NCBI GenBank assembly: GCA_023417665.1
Contig: JAEZFA010000036.1
Coordinates: 1 to 7,326 of the forward strand
DNA: 7,326 nt
Reading direction: 5' to 3'
Origin: Pseudomonadota bacterium
GTDB taxonomy: Bacteria > Pseudomonadota > Alphaproteobacteria > Rhizobiales > Xanthobacteraceae
Each line of letters opens with the position of its first letter. The stretch's first letter is position 1. The position numbers and the translations under genes were made by a program. This document shows, in pieces, positions 1 through 7,106 of this stretch. Under the pieces are notes generated by a model that saw nothing but the letters and a program-made list of their open reading frames with translations, was not told the DNA's origin and did no database searches.

Positions 1-1621
1 ATTTTACCGCGCGCTCGAAGGCCGGCATGAAATCCTCCGTTTTTTCGACCCGCTCGGCGTGACAGCCGAAGGACCGGGCAAAAGCGACAAAATCCGGGTT
101 GACCAGTTCGGTCCCCGAGACGCGCTCGGGAAAGTCGCGCTCCTGATGCATGCGGATGGTGCCGTACATGCGGTTGTTGAACAGAAGGACGATCGGCCTG
201 CCGCCATGCTGGACGGCGGTGCCGATCTCCTGCCCGCTCATGAGGAATCCGCCGTCGCCGACAAAGCTTACGACCGTCTTCTTCGGATCAACGATAGAGG
301 CCGCGACCGCGGCCGGCACGCTGTAGCCCATGGCACCCGAGGTCGGCCCGAGCTGGCGGCAGGGCCGCGCATAGCGGATCACACGATGCGCCCAGCCGGA
401 GAAGTTGCCGGCGTCGATCGTAACCACGAAATCTTCCGGCAGCGCTCCGGCAAGTTCGGCAATCGCCTTGCCCATGTCGAGCGGAAAGCCGACCGGCGGA
501 ATTCTGGTGTAAGCGAGATAATCCTTCCGCCCGGCCTCGCGCCAGGAATTCCATTTCGCGCCGTCGAGCGGTTTCAGCGCGCGGGCGGCTTTCGCGAAGG
601 CGGAAGACGATGCAACCAGCGCAATGTCGGGGACATAGACACGGCCGATCTCGTCCGGATCGGGATAGACGTGAATGAGTTTCGGCCGCGGCGTCGGCGA
701 CTGGATGACGCGATATGCCTGTGTTGTGATTTCACCGAGCCGCGCGCCGACCACGAGCAGCAAATCCGCTTCCTTGACGCGCTTGGTCAGCGACGGCGCG
801 ACCGAGGTCGAAAGGTCGCCGATATAGTTCTCCGAAGCGTTATCGAAGATGTCCTGACGGCGGAACGAACAGGCCGTGGGAATGCCGTTTGCTTCCGCGA
901 AGGCGACAATGTCCTTCGCGCCCTGATCGGTGAAGCCGCCGCCGCCCACGATCATAAGCGGGCGCTCGGACACGGCGAGCAGCTCGCGCAGCTTTTCCAT
1001 TTCAGCGGGATCGGCGGAAGCCTGTGCCGCGACATAAGGCTTCGCATCCGCAACATCGGAAATTTCCGCGAGCATGTCTTCCGGCAAGCCGAGCACGACC
1101 GGACCCGGGCGGCCCGAGGTCGCGACCTGAAAGGCGCGTGCCATGTATTCGGGAATGCGCGAGGTGGTTTCGATTTCCGCCGCCCACTTGGCGACCGGGC
1201 CGAACATCTGGCGGTAGTCGATCTCCTGGAAGGCTTCGCGATCGCGCGTGTCGCGCGCGATCTGACCGACCAGCATGATCATCGGCGTCGAATCCTGAAA
1301 CGCGGTATGCACGCCCACTGCCGCGTGGCACGCACCCGGACCGCGCGTCACCATGCAGATGCCGGGCTTTCCGGTCAGCTTGCCATAGGCTTCCGCCATG
1401 TTGGCGGCACCCGCTTCATGGCGCGCATTCACGAGCTTGAAGCGCTCGCGCACGTCGAACAGCGCGTTCAGCACTTCGAGATAGCTTTCGCCCGGCACGC
1501 AGAAACCGATCTCGGCGCCGTGGAGCAAGAGCTGGTCCACGAGAATACGCCCGCCGGTGCGGGCGTTGGGCTGGGTCTGGGAATGGGTGAAAAGGGAGCC
1601 GGCGCGTTCTTGAACTGACAT
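1..1621 (-). CDS. Thiamine diphosphate-binding enzyme, acetolactate synthase large subunit-like (3' end cut by window edge)
   Basis: The frame is open from the ATG at 1621-1619 to the left edge, giving 540 residues without interruption; probably a few tens of residues at the C-terminus are missing. It has the three-domain plan of ThDP enzymes. The N-terminal PYR domain (about 20-185) has PGESYL at 43-48, the cofactor-activating glutamate E69 in RHEAG, and the GRPGPV segment at 170-175. The central domain (about 205-350) contains GGGG at 226-229. The C-terminal PP domain has SGAMGY at 428-433 and the Mg/ThDP motif GDG (455-457) ending in NN (482-483). Family members condense or decarboxylate 2-oxo acids. 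True acetolactate synthase makes acetolactate from pyruvate in branched-chain amino acid synthesis. PGESYL where biosynthetic IlvB usually has PGG, and a long N-terminal lead, argue for a related paralogue of unknown substrate. No regulatory subunit (ilvH) gene is visible. No strong Shine-Dalgarno precedes the ATG. It follows the hybrid kinase by 85 bases on the same strand. The family call is firm; the reaction is open. Confidence 0.92.
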   Translation of the reverse strand, partial: MSVQERAGSLFTHSQTQPNARTGGRILVDQLLLHGAEIGFCVPGESYLEVLNALFDVRERFKLVNARHEAGAANMAEAYGKLTGKPGICMVTRGPGACHAAVGVHTAFQDSTPMIMLVGQIARDTRDREAFQEIDYRQMFGPVAKWAAEIETTSRIPEYMARAFQVATSGRPGPVVLGLPEDMLAEISDVADAKPYVAAQASADPAEMEKLRELLAVSERPLMIVGGGGFTDQGAKDIVAFAEANGIPTACSFRRQDIFDNASENYIGDLSTSVAPSLTKRVKEADLLLVVGARLGEITTQAYRVIQSPTPRPKLIHVYPDPDEIGRVYVPDIALVASSSAFAKAARALKPLDGAKWNSWREAGRKDYLAYTRIPPVGFPLDMGKAIAELAGALPEDFVVTIDAGNFSGWAHRVIRYARPCRQLGPTSGAMGYSVPAAVAASIVDPKKTVVSFVGDGGFLMSGQEIGTAVQHGGRPIVLLFNNRMYGTIRMHQERDFPERVSGTELVNPDFVAFARSFGCHAERVEKTEDFMPAFERAVK

Positions 1622-1656
1622 GCCGCTATTTTGGCATCGTGTTCCGGCGACCGCAA

Positions 1657-1676
1657 CGCGGGCGGCTGCGCCCGCG
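1657..1676 (-). other. GC-rich stem-loop between hybrid kinase and ThDP enzyme genes
   Basis: A perfect 8-bp inverted repeat, CGCGGGCG and CGCCCGCG, surrounds a four-base loop in the 85-base gap between the hybrid kinase stop and the ThDP enzyme start. No T-run follows it on the minus strand, so it is not a standard intrinsic terminator. It could slow polymerase, protect an RNA 3' end, or be a chance product of the GC-rich sequence. The rest of the gap shows no promoter I would defend, so read-through from the kinase gene into the enzyme gene remains possible. Confidence 0.4.
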
Positions 1677-1706
1677 CCTCAAAACCGCATGGCGAAACGC
1701 AGAGTG

Positions 1707-4532
1707 CTAGGTCGCCACGCCAACGGCGTTCAGCGCGGCCTTCAGATCATTCAGGTCATAAGGCTTGCCGAGCACCGCGACCTTTTCGGCTTCACGCAGC
1801 TCCCTGGGCAGCGAATCGCTGGAGTGACCGGTCGCGACGATGATCGGCAGATCGCCGCGCAGCTTGCGAAGCTCAGCCGCGAGCGCATCGCCCTTCTGGT
1901 CGGGCAGACCGATATCGACGATCGCCGCCTTCAGGGCCGCGGCATCTTTTGCCGCGTGATCGAGTGCGGCTTTCGCGCTCGTTGCTTCGACGACCTCGAA
2001 GCCAATGTCGCGCAGGTTCTCCGCGGCAATCGCGGCAACCAGCACTTCGTCCTCGACCAGCAAAATCACGTTCTTGTCTTTTCCGTCAAACACGGCACGC
2101 ACCTTGGTTGAAAGTTCATCGAAGGAAAAAGGCTTGGTCACGACCTGCGCGTTGGCATCCAGCCGTCCCTGACGGAGAATGTCGGTCCGCGCGTAGCCGG
2201 TAGTATACAACACTCTTAAGTACGGTCGCCGACGCCGGGCTTCATCGGCCAACTCCTTGCCGTTGTATTCGCCGGGAAGCCCTACGTCGGTAAACATAAA
2301 GCGCACTTCCGGTCTTGTCTCCAGAATGCGCAGCGCCGCGGCGCCGTCGGCCGCCTCCAGCACGCCATAGCCCATTTCGCGAAACAGCCCGACCGAATAG
2401 AGCCGCACGTCATCGTCGTCCTCGACGATCAGTACGGTGTTGCGGTCGTCCACGTCCGCTCCGTTCTTGCGCGCACTCTTCAGGTCGGCGCCCGCGCCCA
2501 GAAAGCGCGGCAGGTAAATCGTGACCCGGGTGCCTTCGCCGGTAGCGCTTTCGATGGCGACGTGGCCGCCCGACTGCTTCACGAAACCGTAGATCTGGCT
2601 GAGGCCGAGGCCGGTGCCCTCGCCCGCCGGCTTGGTGGTGAAGAACGGTTCGAAGACGCGCGCGAGTGTTTCCGGCGCCATGCCGACGCCGGTATCGCTC
2701 ACCATGATGGCAACGTAATCGCCCGGCGGCATGTCCTCGTGCGCGGCCACGAACGCCTCGTCGAGCGCAGCGTTGGACGTTTCAATCGTGAGCGAGCCGC
2801 CCTTTGGCATGGCGTCTCGCGCATTGACGACGAGATTGAGAAGCGAGGCCTCGAACTGGTTCGGATCCACTTCGACGGTCCAGAGATTCTCGACCACCGA
2901 AGTCTTGAGCGAAACTTTTTCACCAAGCGTGCGGGCGAACAACTCGGTCATGCTCGAGACCAGTTCGTTCGCATTCACGGGTTCGGGGTCGAGCGGCTGG
3001 CCGCGCGAGAAGGCGAGCAGCCGCTTGGTCAGCGCGGCCGCGCGGCGCGCGCCCTGCATCGCGAAGTCGGCATAGTTCTTCACCTTCTCGTCGCCGCCGT
3101 CCTTCATGCGGCGCTGCATGCTTTCGATGTTGCCCATGACGACGGTGAGAAGATTGTTGAAGTCGTGCGCGAGGCCGCCGGTCAGCCGGCCGACCGCTTC
3201 CATCTTCGAGGCCTGGCGCAACTGCTCCTCGGCGCGGTTGCGTTCGAGAATTTCGGAGCGAAGCCGTTCCTCGGCAATCGCGCGCTCAGTGATCTCTTCG
3301 CGGAGCTTTTCGTTTGCGACCGCCATTTCCGCAGTGCGCGCCGCCACGATTTCGCTGATGTCGGTCGCGGTCCCGAACCAGCGCTCGATCTTGCCATCGT
3401 TGTTGAAAACGGGAAGCGCGCGGGCAAGGAACCAGTGATAGACGCCGGCCTTGTCCCGGAAGCGATACTCCATCTGGTAGGGCTCGCCGGTCTTCAGCGC
3501 ATGCGCCCACGCCTCCCGGGTCCGCTGGTAGTCTTCCGGATGCAGCAACTCGCTCCAGTCGGTTTCCTCGGGCGATCCGGCGAAATCCGCGCATTGCTGG
3601 TTGTAGAAATCGAAAGTGCCATCCGGCAGGTTCGACCAGACGAGCTGCGGCATGGCATTGGTGACGACACGGAATTTGCGCTCGCTTGCCGCGAGAGCGC
3701 GCTCGGCGCGCGCGTGTTCGGTCATGTTCAGCAGCGCCACGCCCACGACTTCGACCTCACCGCGTTCGTTGCGGACCGGAAAGAAGCCGGCGAGCCAGGC
3801 CTTCAGCTGATCGGGTTCGCCGGGCGTCTCGCGCACCAGATCGACGTTGGAAATCGACTCCCCGGTCTCGAACACCTTGCGCACCGTCTCGACAGCAAGC
3901 GGCGCATTCAGCGGCGGGAATTCCGTGATCGGGCGGCCCAGCACATATTCGCGGCGAACCCCGAAAATGCGCGCGAGTTCGCCGTTGATTTTGTCGTAGG
4001 TCAGTTCGCGGTCGATGAAGCCGTAGCCGATGGTGGCATGCGCCAGCACCGCATCGAGCGTGCGAAAGAACTCCTGGCGCTCTGCCGACACCAGATACTG
4101 CGCGTCTTCCGCGCGGCGGCGGCGGATCAGCGCGTTACGCAGTGCCGCGGCGGCGAGCGCCATCAACAGGCAGTTCGCGATGAACACGCCGATCGTGAAG
4201 AGGTAAGGCAGTTCGGTCGGGCCCGGCATGCCGCGCATGCCGAGAAACAGATAAGATGAAATGAAAATCGAAAAGATCGTCGCAAGAATGCCGAAAGCAA
4301 GTCCGCCGGTTGCGGCAGCAAACAGCACGGCCGGAAAATAGAAGCCGAACGGCACCAGCGTGGAGGTCGGCACTACGAAACCCAGTACCATGCGGATCGC
4401 GGTCGCGGCACCGAGCGCGGCGAACATCAGCAGGCCAGCGCTGAAGAACGAGCGCGGCTTTGCGATCCAGTGCAGAAACGCGGATCCCGTGTGCAACGAT
4501 TCCCCCAAATTCGACGCCCGCGTCGCTTGCAT
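1707..4532 (-). CDS. Membrane hybrid sensor histidine kinase with two PAS and two C-terminal receiver domains
   Basis: This 941-residue protein runs from the ATG at 4532 to TAG at 1709-1707. Domains in order: four hydrophobic helices (about 32-54, 59-78, 79-97, 108-130) resembling the DUF4118/KdpD-type membrane domain; PAS 1 (about 155-270); PAS 2 of the PAS_3 type (about 283-395); a charged coiled-coil linker (398-440); HisKA with phospho-acceptor H456 in LAHDFNN; and HATPase_c with N-box N570, G1 box DTGVGM at 613-618, F-box FEPFFTTK at 627-634 and G2 box GEGTGLGLS at 637-645. Receiver 1 (about 699-815) has acidic residues near D705/D706, phospho-acceptor D749 and K800. Receiver 2 (about 822-936) has E827/D828, D873 and K923. 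Every catalytic residue I can check is present, so an active kinase is expected. There is no DNA-binding output or Hpt domain, so signal must pass to a separate partner. The signal is unknown. The ATG has no close Shine-Dalgarno; the TTG at 4496-4494 (codon 13) has GGGGGA four bases upstream and is a credible alternative start. Confidence 0.95.
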   Translation of the reverse strand: MQATRASNLGESLHTGSAFLHWIAKPRSFFSAGLLMFAALGAATAIRMVLGFVVPTSTLVPFGFYFPAVLFAAATGGLAFGILATIFSIFISSYLFLGMRGMPGPTELPYLFTIGVFIANCLLMALAAAALRNALIRRRRAEDAQYLVSAERQEFFRTLDAVLAHATIGYGFIDRELTYDKINGELARIFGVRREYVLGRPITEFPPLNAPLAVETVRKVFETGESISNVDLVRETPGEPDQLKAWLAGFFPVRNERGEVEVVGVALLNMTEHARAERALAASERKFRVVTNAMPQLVWSNLPDGTFDFYNQQCADFAGSPEETDWSELLHPEDYQRTREAWAHALKTGEPYQMEYRFRDKAGVYHWFLARALPVFNNDGKIERWFGTATDISEIVAARTAEMAVANEKLREEITERAIAEERLRSEILERNRAEEQLRQASKMEAVGRLTGGLAHDFNNLLTVVMGNIESMQRRMKDGGDEKVKNYADFAMQGARRAAALTKRLLAFSRGQPLDPEPVNANELVSSMTELFARTLGEKVSLKTSVVENLWTVEVDPNQFEASLLNLVVNARDAMPKGGSLTIETSNAALDEAFVAAHEDMPPGDYVAIMVSDTGVGMAPETLARVFEPFFTTKPAGEGTGLGLSQIYGFVKQSGGHVAIESATGEGTRVTIYLPRFLGAGADLKSARKNGADVDDRNTVLIVEDDDDVRLYSVGLFREMGYGVLEAADGAAALRILETRPEVRFMFTDVGLPGEYNGKELADEARRRRPYLRVLYTTGYARTDILRQGRLDANAQVVTKPFSFDELSTKVRAVFDGKDKNVILLVEDEVLVAAIAAENLRDIGFEVVEATSAKAALDHAAKDAAALKAAIVDIGLPDQKGDALAAELRKLRGDLPIIVATGHSSDSLPRELREAEKVAVLGKPYDLNDLKAALNAVGVAT

Positions 4533-4560
4533 CCGCGACGGTGGGCCTCAGGCACGCATG

Positions 4561-4595
4561 GCGAGAGCGCCGCAAATGCGGCGCCCTCGCTTTTT
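4561..4595 (+). terminator. Strong stem-loop followed by T5 on the plus strand; orientation opposite to the genes
   Basis: Arms 4561-4573 and 4578-4590 pair around the loop AAAT, and TTTTT follows at 4591-4595 on the plus strand. This looks like an intrinsic terminator for plus-strand transcription, although both flanking genes are on the minus strand. The pair 4566/4585 is an A-C mismatch in plus-strand RNA but a G-U wobble in minus-strand RNA. The 13-bp stem is therefore continuous only in the transcript of the flanking genes, where the T-run becomes an upstream A-run. It may terminate antisense transcription, or form a 3' stem-loop for the secreted-protein mRNA without a U-tract. The stem is certain; its role is not. 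Confidence 0.55.
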
Positions 4596-4614
4596 CGTCA
4601 GCCTAGCAGTCTCG

Positions 4615-5142
4615 TCAATCCAGGGAAGCGAAACTGTAGGAATTCTCGAGCCGCGTGATGCAGCGGCTCGGCACGCGCGCAAGCGCTTCGCCTGCCGTGT
4701 GCGCTGTTACCGTAGATTCACAACCGTCTTCCGGTGCGGTCGGGCTCAATACCGGACGCACGCCTTCGAGCGGCATCACCTGCACCGCGGAGTCCGCGAT
4801 GTTGCGAATGGTGACTTCCGGAAGCACGACATCCTTCGTAACGACCGTCACGTTCGACACCGGGTCGGTCTTGAAAAGAATATTGCCATCGCGATCACGA
4901 TAGACGATCGCCGCATCTTCCACGCCGACGACCTCGACGGTCGTAATCCGGCGCGGCGTATTGGTATGCGCGACCTTCGGCTTCGCGTCGGCTTTGTTGT
5001 CGCGATTGATCTGCATGCGTTGCGAAGGCGCGCTTGCGGCGGTCTCGTTCGCAACGGAGGTGAACCCTGCGCTGACCAGCGCAGTGGTGAGAAGGGCACC
5101 GGCGGCAATCGCGCCGGCAAGGCCGGTAGCTTTGCGCAGCAT
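4615..5142 (-). CDS. Putative exported protein of unknown function, 175 residues
   Basis: I do not recognise a named family. The N-terminus is a typical Sec signal peptide: basic MLRK, a hydrophobic stretch over about 7-27, and a likely cleavage after SVA at 29-31, so the mature product should be periplasmic or secreted. Residues 32-65 are polar and probably disordered. They are followed by a compact, beta-rich region (about 66-130) with alternating valines and a YRDRDGNILFKTDP segment at 81-94. The C-terminal part holds the only two cysteines, C141 and C161, a plausible disulphide pair in an oxidising compartment. The start at 5142 is supported by the Shine-Dalgarno-like GGGAGAGG at 5154-5147. 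The stop is TGA at 4617-4615. The gene lies between two sensor kinase genes, 92 bases after one and 82 before the other, and has its own candidate EcfG promoter, suggesting stress induction. A role as a ligand or modulator for a neighbouring kinase is possible but not shown. Confidence 0.85.
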   Translation of the reverse strand: MLRKATGLAGAIAAGALLTTALVSAGFTSVANETAASAPSQRMQINRDNKADAKPKVAHTNTPRRITTVEVVGVEDAAIVYRDRDGNILFKTDPVSNVTVVTKDVVLPEVTIRNIADSAVQVMPLEGVRPVLSPTAPEDGCESTVTAHTAGEALARVPSRCITRLENSYSFASLD

Positions 5143-5146
5143 GGAA

Positions 5147-5154
5147 CCTCTCCC
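5147..5154 (-). promoter_or_regulatory. Ribosome binding site of the exported-protein gene
   Basis: GGGAGAGG lies four bases before the ATG at 5142-5140 (seven if the GGGAG core does the pairing). It is the clearest Shine-Dalgarno sequence in the window and fixes the start of the 175-residue protein. Confidence 0.7.
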
Positions 5155-5179
5155 GTATCCCGATCAAATCCTCGAAATT

Positions 5180-5195
5180 GCCCCATGATTGGGGC
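5180..5195 (-). other. Stem-loop in the predicted 5' leader of the exported-protein gene
   Basis: A perfect 6-bp inverted repeat (GCCCCA and TGGGGC, four-base loop) lies between the candidate EcfG promoter and the Shine-Dalgarno. If transcription starts near 5200-5203, it would form almost at the 5' end of the mRNA, where such hairpins can protect against decay. As DNA it is also a possible protein-binding palindrome. It lacks a U-run on the minus strand, so it is an unlikely terminator for the upstream kinase gene. Confidence 0.45.
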
Positions 5196-5208
5196 GTTTC
5201 TGACCTAT

Positions 5209-5235
5209 AAAACCCCCATGTCGAGGGAAGGTTCC
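5209..5235 (-). promoter_or_regulatory. Candidate EcfG (general stress sigma) promoter for the exported-protein gene
   Basis: Read on the minus strand, GGAAC (5235-5231) is followed by 16 bases and then GGTTTT (5214-5209). The published alphaproteobacterial EcfG consensus is GGAAC, 16-17 bases, then CGTT. The -35 is perfect and the -10 matches three of four positions. The predicted start is near 5200-5203, giving a leader of about 60 bases. The first G of the -35 is the last base of the upstream kinase's TAG stop, so the gene can be transcribed independently of that kinase. The match is by eye, without a genome-wide background estimate. Confidence 0.55.
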
Positions 5236-7106
5236 TAGGCCGGGGATTGGGCGGCGGCGGCCGTAAACAGATGCTGCTCGGGAATCGTGATCGTGCAGGA
5301 GACCCCGTCCTGCGCAAAATTCAGGTCCACGTCGGCCTCCAGCGAGCGCGAAAGATTGCGCTGGATCGCAAGCGTGCCGAAGCCGTGCTTTTTCGGATGC
5401 TCCACAACGGGACCGTCACGCTCCAGCCAGCGGATCACGATGCCGGCCCCCTCGCTTTCATGCCGGTCCCACAAAATCTCGACACGGCCCTTAGGCGTCG
5501 ATAGCGCACCATATTTCGCGGCGTTCACCGCAAGCTCGTGCAAGGCGAGGCCGAGGCTTTGCGCTGCCTCCGGCTTCAGATGCACGTTCGGGCCTTCGAC
5601 GCTGACCTGGGATTCGTCGCGGTCGATGTAATGGCCGAGCTGCGAGCGCACGAGATCGCGCAGCGAGGCGGAATGCCACTCCTCCTGCACGAGAAGGTCG
5701 TGCGAGCGCGACAGCGCCTGCAGCCGCGCGCTGAACTCGTCGAGAAAATTTTCGAGCGATCCGGCATGCCGCGAGGTCTGCCGCGCGAGTGCCTGGATAA
5801 CCGCCAGAAAATTCTTCGAGCGATGCGTAAGCTCGCGCATCAGAAGGCGCAGATGCTCTTCGCCTGCCTTGCGCTCGGTAATGTCGACCGCAGCACAGGT
5901 CAGACCCACGACCTTGCCCTCTGCGTCGCGCAACGGCTCGATATGGAAGTCATACCAACGGGCCGCCGACAGCCCGCGCAACCGCAACTCGGCATCGACC
6001 GGCTCGCCCGTGGTCAGCGCCTTCTGCTTCAGGCTCACCACCGCCTCGCGATCGTCTTCAGGCACGACGGAATCGTCGGTCAAGCCCACGATCTGGTCGA
6101 CCCGGCGCCCCAGGAAAGCATTGCTTATCGAGGTGTAGCGCAGCTCGCGATCCTGCGTGAATACCGTGACGTTGGAGCCGCGCAGCGCGATTTCGTAACG
6201 GTGGAGCGCATTGCGCAACTCTTCCGCAAGACGGCGCTGTTCGCCTTCGAGGGAGCGGATACGGGTGATGTCGGCGGCGGCACAACGCACGCCTGCGATC
6301 TCGCCGTCGAGATCGCGCGTCGCCTCCATATGCAGCGAAAACAGCACGCGCCCCTCGGGCATCTCGTACCAGGCTTCGATTTCCGCAGGCTCGCCGGTTT
6401 CCAGCACCTTGCGCTTGATCGCGGTAATGGCATCGCGCTCCGGCGGCATGAGAATATCGTCGTCGCTGCGGTCGAGCATCTGCGCGCCCGCCTCTTCGCC
6501 GCGCGGACCGTAGACGCCGATGTAGCGCAGGTCGCGATCCTGCGAAAACAAATAGACTTTCGCACCGCGCAGACAGGTATCGAGCCGGCTGGACACCTGC
6601 GCGAGTTCGCCGGTTTTTTCGACCAATGTGTTTTCGAGTTGCGCGCGCAGCTTCGCCGCATCGTCGGCGCGACGGCGCTCGGCATCGAGCTCCTTTTCGG
6701 CATGTCTTCGTGCGGCGATCAGACTTGACGCGGAGGGAACGTGGATCAGCCGCGCGAAGAGCACCCACAACACGATCAGCCAGAGCAGTCCCACGACCAC
6801 GCTGGTCGCCGCCAGCGCGTCGGGCGTCGAAAACTGGAAGGTCCGGCCCATCGGCATGGAAAGCTGCCAGACCGCAAATACGAAAGAGAACAGGAATACG
6901 GTCGCCGCGAGAAAACGCGAAAGCAGCGGCAGGTCAGGCCTGCGCCACGCTGCCCACACCAGACCCGCCGGAATCAGGAAATATGTGAGCGCAACCGTCC
7001 ACGCGGCAATTGCAAGCGCCGTATCGGAAGGCGTTTGCCTCCAGAATGCGACTTCCGGGGGGATCGCATCACCAAGCTGAGCGAGCCAGGCATTTACACT
7101 TTCCAT
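5235..7106 (-). CDS. HWE-family membrane sensor histidine kinase with two PAS domains and a degenerate ethylene-receptor-like N-terminus
   Basis: This 623-residue protein runs from ATG 7106-7104 to TAG 5237-5235. Three hydrophobic helices (about 28-53, 62-82, 100-121) come first, then a coiled coil (130-172) and two similar PAS domains (about 174-285 and 301-413), each with a (S/T)QDR(D/E)LRY segment. The kinase core is HWE type: H-box RELTHRSKN with phospho-acceptor H428; N-box HELAVNAAKYG with H523 and N528; and W560/E562 before a late glycine motif HGFGT (574-578). HWE and HisKA_2 kinases are common in alphaproteobacteria and often act on PhyR or on single-domain receivers. No receiver is fused here and no response regulator lies next to it, so the partner is elsewhere. 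The membrane domain keeps VALTYFLIP (38-46), close to helix 1 of ETR1, but lacks the copper ligands. No good Shine-Dalgarno precedes the ATG; the best candidate, AGGGA, is 13 bases away. A TATAAT string overlapping the ATG is probably chance. Kinase assignment is firm; signal and partner are inferred. Confidence 0.95.
   Translation of the reverse strand: MESVNAWLAQLGDAIPPEVAFWRQTPSDTALAIAAWTVALTYFLIPAGLVWAAWRRPDLPLLSRFLAATVFLFSFVFAVWQLSMPMGRTFQFSTPDALAATSVVVGLLWLIVLWVLFARLIHVPSASSLIAARRHAEKELDAERRRADDAAKLRAQLENTLVEKTGELAQVSSRLDTCLRGAKVYLFSQDRDLRYIGVYGPRGEEAGAQMLDRSDDDILMPPERDAITAIKRKVLETGEPAEIEAWYEMPEGRVLFSLHMEATRDLDGEIAGVRCAAADITRIRSLEGEQRRLAEELRNALHRYEIALRGSNVTVFTQDRELRYTSISNAFLGRRVDQIVGLTDDSVVPEDDREAVVSLKQKALTTGEPVDAELRLRGLSAARWYDFHIEPLRDAEGKVVGLTCAAVDITERKAGEEHLRLLMRELTHRSKNFLAVIQALARQTSRHAGSLENFLDEFSARLQALSRSHDLLVQEEWHSASLRDLVRSQLGHYIDRDESQVSVEGPNVHLKPEAAQSLGLALHELAVNAAKYGALSTPKGRVEILWDRHESEGAGIVIRWLERDGPVVEHPKKHGFGTLAIQRNLSRSLEADVDLNFAQDGVSCTITIPEQHLFTAAAAQSPA

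Noticed and set aside
59..1618. Long plus-strand open frame (519 codons) opposite the ThDP enzyme
   Set aside because: Arg/His/Gly-rich translation with no domain, antisense to a gene whose motifs are all recognisable; a typical shadow in GC-rich DNA.
1641..1645. GGAAC on the minus strand just before the ThDP enzyme start, as an EcfG -35
   Set aside because: No (C/G)GTT at the required spacing, and the predicted transcript would start inside the coding region.
2562..4259. Long plus-strand open frame (565 codons) opposite the hybrid kinase
   Set aside because: Antisense to the kinase, low-complexity His/Arg/Ala/Leu-rich translation and no recognisable motif.
4360..5238. Plus-strand open frame (292 codons) across the exported-protein gene
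   Set aside because: It spans two gene boundaries and the terminator-like hairpin and shows no protein motif; the minus-strand gene has a signal peptide and a good ribosome binding site.
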